Assembly: GCA_949152475.1 (NCBI GenBank)
Contig: OX424570.1
Location: 15,434,694-15,498,693 of the forward strand
Reading direction: 5' to 3'
Origin: Terebella lapidaria
Lineage: Eukaryota; Annelida; Polychaeta; Terebellida; Terebellidae
Length of the DNA: 64,000 bases
The translations under genes were made by a program, and so were the position numbers. Every line of letters starts with the position of its first letter. The first letter of the stretch is position 1. This document shows, one piece after another, positions 55,852 to 64,000 of this stretch. The notes under the pieces were generated by a model. The model was not told the origin of the DNA and searched no databases. It was given only the letters and a program-made list of their open reading frames with translations.

Positions 55852-58800
55852 GAGTGTTGAACACGTCACGACTTATCACTGACATTCGTTCCTGCGGCTT
55901 GCAGTGTCATGCACCAAGCATTTTGCCTGTACTCGCACTGTAAGACAGCAAGGAAGAACATATCGTCTCACAGTTGATTTCCCATAGTCAATTCTTTGAT
56001 TTGATGACAACAGCTCTTCCAGTGGCCTGTCCGATTACACTGTCGGCAAAATGAGTCACTCGCTGGACAGTTTGCTGCTTTTTGATGTGCGATGTTGCCA
56101 CACTGAGTACATGCCTGTTCCTTTCAGGACCACTGGGTTGGCCACCTTGGTTGCACCTGTGATCCCGGTTTCTGTAGCGACTTTGATGACCAACTTTCGA
56201 CCTCGTCGACACCAGCAAATGTGATTGCCTGCTTTCTACTTGACTTTTAACAAATTCAGCCTGACATGCCTTCCGTTTCGCCATGTTGAGTGCGAGGTCT
56301 ATCAGCAGTTGATCACATGACATATCCTTTTCAATGATCTCAATGACAAGCCAATCTCATGATCATGTCGTCCTCATTATCACACTTCTCTGCCATGCCA
56401 TAGAGGCTTCAGATGTAAGATTCAACAGGCTCATATGGTTTCCGCTCATGAAAGGCCCAGGCCTGTCCTGGAGTCTTGGCTTAAACTCCAGATTTATTCA
56501 GTGTCACATAGTATTCAATGTCTCTGTGCTTGGTACAACTGTCACCTGCTGACAGCTGGGAGGGGTTAAACAATTCAGCTTTACCCGTCAGGCCATCAGG
56601 TGAGTTGGGAGATGCAGCCTGCTTGTGGTCCCCCAAGATCAACATCAGCGAGTCCACCAGTGATCACACTCTGTCTGGATTGTGCAGTTCCACAGTAACC
56701 GAGCCAGATGTTCTGTTCTGAGAGGAATTTGTGAGTGACGACGAGGCTATATTTGTGGCACCAGTGTCTGTACCAAACTGATTGGCTGCATGTTGCAATA
56801 GCAGCGTATGCATAAGAGACAATGTCTTTGCAAAATGTGTCTGGATTGACGATGAAATCAGAGTTTTGTTATATGCTGATATCATTACATCAATGAATGC
56901 AGATGGTGTGGTCTTAACCGATAACTGATTCGGTAATGCATCCGACAAGCCATATAGCTCATCGATTCATTGAATACACATTCTTGCATGTTCCACAAAC
57001 AAAAAGTAATGGCAGTGGAGTAGCTGTCTCAGTCAAGAATACATAGACCTGGGGAAAATTGATGACCCATTACCCAATCTGAGCACATGGGTGCTCAGTC
57101 AGTGTTGGAAATCAAGGAACAAAACTGTATACTGTATAAATCATTCTCCTTCATGGGTCGTCTTCAGGGATGCAGTAAACTTCGAGGATTGGTCGACTCA
57201 TCCAGAAGATATCTGCGACCACAGCAAAGAAATCATTATAACTGGAGATTCCAGCTTCCATCTCAATGACACCTCAGACATCACATTTCATAGTCTCAAG
57301 CATCGCGTGAGCTAGGAAACTCACATCCGAGGTCACTCTTTGATGTTATTATCACTCATGATAAAAGTGACAGGCTCTTCAGATAAAGACACTGAGTCTC
57401 GTCTTGGATGTATGATCACGAGCTTCCGGAAATAGGCATACCGTTCCATATCAATAAGGACTTTCTGGAAAATTCACTGGATGAGATATATATGACTGAA
57501 ATCAGTGGAGATGAATCAGCAAATATTCACCTGAGGAGCAATCTTGAATGCGCTACTGATCAGAGACATAGAAATGTCAGCGGTCTGTCAGTCCTCAGGT
57601 GGTTCAGTTGATGAACTGGTCCCAAGCACTACTCCTTGTCAAGATTCAAGCGGCAGAGTTTTGTATATGATGGCCTTTCTGCACCCGACAGCTGGGGAGA
57701 CCAAAAAGCAAATAACACAAAGACATGAATGCATGGACCAGTACTACTGTTGCTGCAGTGTCAAATAAACTGTTATACTTTGCTAATGTAGCAAGGGCCG
57801 ACAGGATTGCTATGGATGTGCCACTGAAATTCGATATTGTTTGCTTGGGAGACAGGTAAACAGCCTCCGTTCTCACCTAGCCAGATCATTTCTCTGCTGG
57901 CGCACACCAGTCACTGGGTCCCATGACCTTCTCGATGATGCCGTGCTGCTTCGTGTGGCGTAGCTGATCTGTGACCTTGGCGTAGTGAGAGAAAAATTAT
58001 CCATGCAACATACACACTGTATGGGACAGCACCAGATTCAGTTCAATTTTCACAGGCTCAGCTAGCAGAAATCCTGTTACTTCGTACACTGAGCTTGGTG
58101 CTTCAGTGATGTGGCGTGAAATTACCATCCCACAGGCGATGTCCCTTCCCACGAGACTGTAAAATTGTACAGATTTCCGTTGTGATTTAGTGTGGCTTTG
58201 AACACACCTAGACAGTTCAGAGACCAACTTGTACTGCTCAGTACCATTGAGAGTACCAGTGTTGAACACGTCACGACTTATCACTGGCATTCTTTCCTGC
58301 AGCTTGCAGTGTCATTCACCAAGCATTTTGTCTGTACTCGCTCTGTAAGACAGCAAGGAAGAACATATCGTCTCACAGTTGATTACCCATAGTCCATTCT
58401 TTGATTTGATGACAACAGCTCTTTCAGTGGCCTGTCCGATCACACTGTCGGCAAAATGAGTCACTCGCTGGACAGTTTGCTGCTTTTTGATGTGCGATGT
58501 TGCCACACTGAGTACATGTCTGTTCCTTTCAGGACCACTGGGTTGGCCACCTTGGTTGCGCCTGTGATCCCGGTTTCTGTAGCAATGCGACTTTGATGAC
58601 CAACTTTCGACCTCGTCGACACCAGCAAATGTGTTTGCCTGCTTTCTACTTGACTTTTAACAAATTCAGCCTGACATGCCTTCCGTTTCGCCATGTTGAG
58701 TGTGAGGTCTATTAGCAGTTGATCACATGACATATCCTTTTCAATGATCTCAATGACAAGCCAATTTCATGATCATGTCGTCCTTATTATCACACTTCTC

Positions 58801-60310
58801 TGCCATGCCATAGAGGCTTCAGATGTAAGATTCAACAGGCTCATTTGGTTTCCGCTCATAAAAGGCCCAGGCCTGTCCTGGAGTCTTGGCTTAAACTCCA
58901 GATTTATTCAGTGTCACATAGTATTTAATGTCTCTGTGCTTGGTACAACTGTCACCTGCTGACAGCTGGAAGGGGTTAAACAATTCAGCTTTACCCGTCA
59001 GGCCATCAGGTGAGTTGGGAGATGCAGCCTGCTTGTGGTCCCCCAAGATCAACATCAGCGAGTCCACCAGTGATCAGACTCTGTCTGGATTGTGCAGTTC
59101 CACAGTAACCGAGCCGGATGTTCTGTTCTGAGAGGAATTTGTGAGTGACGACGAGGCTATATTTGTGGCTCCAGTGTCTGTACCAAACTGATTGGCTGCA
59201 TGTTGCAATAGCAGCGTATGCATAAGAGACAATGTCTTTGCAAAATGTGTCTGGATTGACGAATAAATCAGAGTTTTGTTACATGCTGATATCATTACAT
59301 CAATGAATGCAGATAGTGTGGTCTTAACCGATAACTGATTCGGTAATGCATCCGACAAACCATATAGCTCATCGATTCATTGAATACACATTCTTGCATG
59401 TTCCACAAACAAAAAGTAATGGCAGTGGAGTAGCTGTCTCATTCAAGAATACATAGACCTGGGGAAAATTGACGACCCATTACCCAATCTGAGCACATGG
59501 GTGCTGAGTCAGTGTTGGAAATCAAGGAACAAATTGTATACTGTATAAATCATTCTCCTTCATGGGTCGTCTTCAGGAATGCAGTAAACTTCGAGGATTG
59601 GTCGACTCATCCAGAAGATATCTGCGACCACAGCAAAGAAATCATTATAACTGGAGATCCCAGCTTCCATCTCAATGACACCTCGGACATCACATTTAAT
59701 AGTCTCAAGCATCGCGTGAGCTAAGAAACTCAGATCCGAGATCACTGTTTAATGTTATTATCACTCATGATGAAAGTGACAGGCTCTTCAGATAAAGACA
59801 CTGAGCCTCGTCTTGGATGTATGATCACGAGCTTCCGGAAATAGGCATACCGTTCCATATCAATAAGGAATCAGTATCGGTATAACTTTCACACCACCTT
59901 CTGGAACATTCACTGGATGAGATATATATGACTGAAATCAGTGGAGATGAATCAGCAAATATTCACCTGAGGAGCAATCTTGAAAGCGCTCCTGATAGGA
60001 ATGTCAGCGGTCTTTCAGTCCTCAGGTGGTTCAGTCGTTGAACTGGTCCCAAGCACTACATCTTGTCAAGATTCAAGCGGCAGAATTTTGTATATGATGG
60101 CCTGTCTGCACCTGACAGCTGGGGAGACCAAAAAAGCAAATAACACAAAGACATGAATGCATGGACCAGTACTTTTGTTGCTGCAGTGTCAAATAAACTG
60201 TTATACTTTGCTATTGTAGCAAATGCCGACGGGATTGCTATGGATGTGCCACTGAAATTCGATATTGTTTGCTTGGGAGACAGGTAAACAGCCTCAGTTC
60301 CGAAAACATT
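55852..60310 (-). mobile_element. Ty3/gypsy fossil, gag region in two tandem 2.41-kb units
   Basis: Unit A, about 55852-57880, and unit B, about 58262-60300, are offset by 2410 bp and nearly identical; 57880-58261 between them matches 47050-47430 of the pol part. On the minus strand each unit has gag features: paired zinc-knuckle-like words 'CTQCGNIAHQKAANCP' and 'CRQCNRTGHWKSCC', and a capsid-like stretch 'HERKPYEPVESYI' / 'GMAEKCDNEDDMI'. The element is broken in many places and its LTRs are not seen. The ISL2EU-like transposon lies between unit A and the pol part. High identity of the units points to a duplication much younger than the decay of the element. Confidence 0.65.
57135..57620 (+). 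pseudogene. LINE endonuclease-like remnant (also in the second unit, about 59545-60035)
   Basis: The plus frame 'EDWSTHPEDICDHSKEIIIT' followed by GD-S-FHLND resembles the 'GDFNFHxD' block of CR1/L2 LINE endonucleases. A later 'ETHIRGHSL' resembles the 'PTHxxGHTLD' block, but in a broken frame. It lies upstream of the gag words in both 2.41-kb units, so it was there before the tandem duplication. The assignment is tentative. Confidence 0.4.
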
Positions 60311-60980
60311 AGATTGATTTTTTTTCTGAGTCATCAAGCGTGTCACATCAAGAATTCAAGATCCTGGATGACACTGCCGTTTTCAGATTCACAGAGTTTT
60401 CCGTACTATACGACAAACACTACATTCTCACCACTAGGCTTATTGTAATCGGCCCTGAATACCCTTTTGACCTTGATAAGTGATAACTGTTTTGATGTCT
60501 TCATATGGGATATCTTTGCCGGTACTGGAGAGGCCTGTTGTGGCAACAAATCCCATTGACATATTTAATTTGATGCCGATTATGAAGCATCAACAGTTTT
60601 GATGTACAGCTTATATTTGACACTGATCTATGAGTGCTGAGGTTTTCCTTGTCGAATATCCACTTTTTCTGTCGTGATAGGGTGGATGCAGACTTCAGGA
60701 GTACATCTGGTCACCCGATGAATGTGAATTATTTCAGAAGGGGTGCAACAAATGTGGTCATGCGAGACTGGAGTAGTGAGGCTGGAAACAGATCCTGACG
60801 TGATGACTCGAGTGGTCAGGCTATCTTTATCCTGTGAACGACTCATGCAGGTCGAGTAGTGAACGGATACGGCGCATTAAAGAACTTGCTGAAGTTTAGT
60901 CCTCGTTGCACAAGTTCACAGAAGAGTTGTTTCTGACTACTGGTCAAGGTCTTATTATGACAGTCGAAAGTTATTGCGGC
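60310..60980. other. No recognised gene
   Basis: A 72-codon minus-strand frame (60846-60628) has several Cys/His residues but no pattern I can name. It may be the start of the gypsy fossil or an older repeat. Confidence 0.3.
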
Positions 60981-60982
60981 AA

Positions 60983-62458
60983 TAACTGATCCAGGGGGGG
61001 GGGGGAGCGGTGGGAGCTACTGCTCCCCCCAAAGTCAAATAAAAAATATATATATATTCCGGAAAAAATCAGTGTTCCGATCAGGATACCAACACTGCGA
61101 AAACCGTTTTGTTCAGTACAAATATTGCTTTCATTCCCAATCGTTTCCAATTATTTCCACCCTCCTTCTTTTCCTCTTTTTCTACTCCTGCTTCTTTCTT
61201 CTCCCCGTTTCGATTTCCCTTTTTGGGGTCTTAGGGTTGGGGCAGGGGGAGAGGGAGATATGGCCCTGGTAGGATCAGAACATGGATGGTTGCATTTAAG
61301 GTGACTCGCCTAGGAATTTCCATTGTCACGCAAACCATACCGGTGTACGTTTTTGTCCATATCTCCGCACTTTACTGGTCAAATTTATTCCAAATTTAGT
61401 CTGTAGTTGCTACGTGTTTGTTAATTATATTATACTATGTTAAAATAGATTATGATAGATAACTGAATGTACGCAACAGATAACAAGGTAGAACTTTCTC
61501 ATGACGATCACGAACCGAGAATTTGTTTTTTTTTTAAATCACAGCACATAATGTGAGAAATCGTGTACAATATACAAGCCAGTTCGGCCCATGGGCCCAA
61601 GTATCATATCCTGCGCCTTCCTCTATATTCAACAAGGATTAAAAAGGTGCGAGACGGATTAAATGGTATGCTTTCAGTGGACGAGCAGTATCAAGGCGCA
61701 GTGTATGATACTTGGGCCGGCCCATGTAGCGCAGTTTATTATTTCTTCTAAATTCAATGAAGATTAAAAATGTGCCAGACGGATTAAATATGGTATGCAT
61801 TCAGTGGGTGAGTAGTATTAACAGAGTAAGGTGCGCTACTTGGGCCGCAAGTTCATACAGATGCTTCTTATTTCAGTAGGTCTATGGGCCCGGTTAGTGA
61901 TCTATATCATGTCGCCCCACTATCCTGAAAGTTTCCCCACGAGACATGTAAATGAATTGAAGATCTACCTTGTTATCTATCAGTGATCAACGTTCAGCTG
62001 TCTGTACGAGTATTCATTGCGTGATCGAACAAATTATAACTTTCTTGCCAAAGTTCGGTGTTTATATGGCGAAGCTATAAAGACTAACATGGATCAATAC
62101 AAAATTGAAGATATTCCCATATGCTAGGCGATTCCCACCCTTAAACTTGAGTTAGATACCCGGTATGTGTCAGATGCTCAGTGAAAATCTCAAATTTTAG
62201 AATTGCTCAGTGAAAATCTCAATTTTTAGAATCTCAATCTCATTCTCCAGAAAATTCACACAAATGCCGATAGATCTGGAGACTATGTTTCATGTCCTTA
62301 AAATGCCCAGAATCAACCAGAGAACATCTAAACCCCTTTAGCTTCTGGGGCCCTGCGCGGGCCCCAGACCCCACGCCCATGGGCTAGGACTCTCTCCCGT
62401 AATGCATGTCCCTGCATGATCACTGCTCCCCCCAATAAAATTCCTAGATCCGCCACTT
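60983..62458. mobile_element. hAT-like element remnant with GGATCCAGGGGG-type ends
   Basis: Left 'tgatccagggggggg' with 'ctactgctccccccaaa', and right 'cactgctccccccaataaaa' with 'cctagatccgccact'. The right end, inverted (AGTGGCGGATCTAGG), is a typical hAT-type terminus. The left end is shortened. The inside carries the MITE at 61594-61718 and related fragments; no transposase was recognised. Confidence 0.4.
61594..61718. repeat. MITE with GGCCCAAGTATCATA ends (second complete copy)
   Basis: 'ggcccaagtatcatatcctg' on the left and 'gtatgatacttgggcc' on the right. A one-ended relative follows to about 61854 ('gacggattaaatatggtatg'). Confidence 0.65.
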
Positions 62459-62899
62459 TTATTGCCTTCATTACTTCATCGGGGTATTAAGTTTGCAAGG
62501 GAATTTCTAAATTGTATTTTCTCCTCTTCCTCTTCCTCCCACTGGTAGGTGTTGCTGCAATATTCTCACGGCATCGTCATATCATGGAACAAACGGCCGA
62601 TTAGTTCGACACCTCACAAGTATGCATGTGTGGTCGTGAAATGATTTTCTCAACACGTCATTATTTAAAGAACACAGATCATTCCCGTCCACAGTGGAGT
62701 CCATGAGCAGGTCAGAAGTGTTGAATGATGGATGCTATGTAAATTGATTTCAGTAAATGGGACATCACAATGATTTCGTTCATGGATGGCTTAGCTGTTG
62801 CACTCGACACTCATTTGTCTGATAAGATGAGGCTTAGTGTATAGCTTTTGTTGTGTATGGGGACTTCAATGAGCTCGTTCTTTATCCAGGAGGTTTTGC

Positions 62900-63840
62900 A
62901 GGATCCCACACTAGAGTCAATTAAAGTAGTTCAGTTTGGAGATTGTAGCTTAAGCCAGACTCTTGCTGTACAGAGCATAGAACGAATGCTTGAAAAGCAG
63001 GAACTGTAGATCACATTAATTTGTGGGTAACTTGTTATACCGATGTTTTTAATATTATCAGATGGGGTGATAGTCATTATCCCGATTCTGAGAGACACTA
63101 CTTGAGTATATGACAATAGTTGTTTCGTCCCGAAAACGACAAGATCATATTGTTGTCACTTAATTTGAGAGCCTTGGAGGACATCCAGAGCCAGATATCA
63201 TGTAACCAAGCGAGGTGTTATATATGTTGAATAGCAGCGATCGCAGAACGGACCCTTGAGGTACTCAAACGGACATACTTGCCTCTATATAAGGTATGGT
63301 TCTACCCGGAGGAGGGTTAGTCCTCGGATATTTTCGAGAAGTTCAAAGAATATTACATGATTAATGGTGTCTAAGTCTGCTGTCAAGTCCAGGAAAACAA
63401 GAAGAATTGATTACAGAATTGATATTGTAGCTCTGTAGCTCTTCAGAGCCATTAGGTCAAGGCACGGCCTTATATGAACATAAGTTTCCAGGACAGTCCT
63501 GAAGGTCTGACGATACAAACCTTGTTGAACTTACTCGTTGATGATTCTGGCTCTGAATGAAACGACCGCCGAATGACACTCTTTCCATCAACAACCAAGT
63601 GGGGAGGGTCCAGTGATGATGACTATGATTTTCACTTCGTGTGTGACGTTTCCCACATCATCTTCTAAAATCGGTTTGAATGCTGGAATGCATTGGCGCA
63701 TGTCCAGGCATTGTACTTGATTGAGTGACGTTAGTGCTGGTGATGACGCCCTGGTTTTTCCTACTATCTTTTGAAAGAAATAAAAGAATCTATCTGCTGC
63801 CACATCGTTCTCAGTGACGATCTTGAGGGACTTCATGGAG
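62900..63840 (-). pseudogene. Decayed CR1/L2-type LINE reverse transcriptase
   Basis: Minus-strand frames read in LINE order: 'DRFFYFFQKIVGKTRASSPA' and 'CIPAFKPILEDDV' (about 63790-63660), then 'LLVFLDLTADLDTINHVILF' (about 63400-63345, the first palm aspartates, usually DLSAAFDTVDH), then a PQGSV-like block (about 63270). The fragment is in the usual CR1/L2 arrangement but with several frame changes and stops. The YxDD active-site block was not located. Confidence 0.7.
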
Positions 63841-64000
63841 CTAGAGTCGAGATATCTTTGATGCTTTTGAATATGTTTTTTTCAGTGCCACGTTCAAAAG
63901 TATAATCTGAATTCGAACTATTTGTTCCTCGTATACAATGTATTTCAGAACTTTGTTGAAGCTCCTGCAGCTTTATAGATAAGTTTTTTTGTGAACTGTG

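Overview
The window is animal nuclear DNA: AT-rich, dominated by repeats, with spliced genes for secreted multi-domain proteins (apple/PAN, EGF-like, fibrinogen-like and kringle modules). Phase-1 symmetric extracellular modules, CR1/L2-type LINE remnants, Tc1-like, hAT-like and Harbinger-group DNA transposons and a Ty3/gypsy fossil together suggest a marine invertebrate. A deuterostome (amphioxus, hemichordate, echinoderm) is my first guess, and a lophotrochozoan cannot be excluded. No bacterial-style operon, CRISPR array or rRNA/tRNA gene was seen.

Layout. 1-294: an intact signal-peptide/apple first exon, cut by the window edge. 300-17.2 kb: repeat-rich land (a 135-bp satellite carrying nuclear-receptor-like half-sites, a decayed Tc1-like element, several minisatellites, a TA-flanked MITE, a truncated LINE, and a 3.3-kb element bounded by ~400-bp inverted arms). 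17.2-23.2 kb: a minus-strand gene with apple, EGF-like and fibrinogen C-terminal exons; the apple exon is intact and the rest is decayed. It is a tandem paralogue of the gene at the left edge. 27.2-29.3 kb: a two-exon minus-strand apple-kringle gene (183 aa). 27.6-40 kb: inverted repeat pairs, palindromes and tandem arrays. 40.1-43.5 kb: a six-exon minus-strand gene for a 302-aa secreted three-kringle protein, whose last exon and 3' UTR were recently half-duplicated. 45.7-60.3 kb: a broken Ty3/gypsy fossil with a tandemly duplicated gag region, split by an 8.1-kb DNA transposon. 60.3-64 kb: hAT-like and MITE repeats and a LINE RT remnant.

The main discovery is the element at 47736-55835. It has 12-bp perfect terminal inverted repeats (AGGGCGACAAAG), a 2-bp AT target duplication, and two convergent multi-exon genes. 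One encodes a SWIM zinc finger plus YqaJ-type nuclease (plus strand); the other encodes a 465-aa THAP plus DDE_Tnp_4 transposase (minus strand). This matches the ISL2EU branch of the PIF/Harbinger-ISL2EU-Spy group. The transposase reading frame closes perfectly across five exons with an intact DDE triad, so the copy looks young and possibly autonomous.

The host genes share one construction rule: every module exon examined starts and ends in phase 1. Apple, EGF-like, fibrinogen-like and kringle units can therefore be recombined without breaking the frame, and the window shows this family at several stages: intact, duplicated, half-duplicated and decayed.
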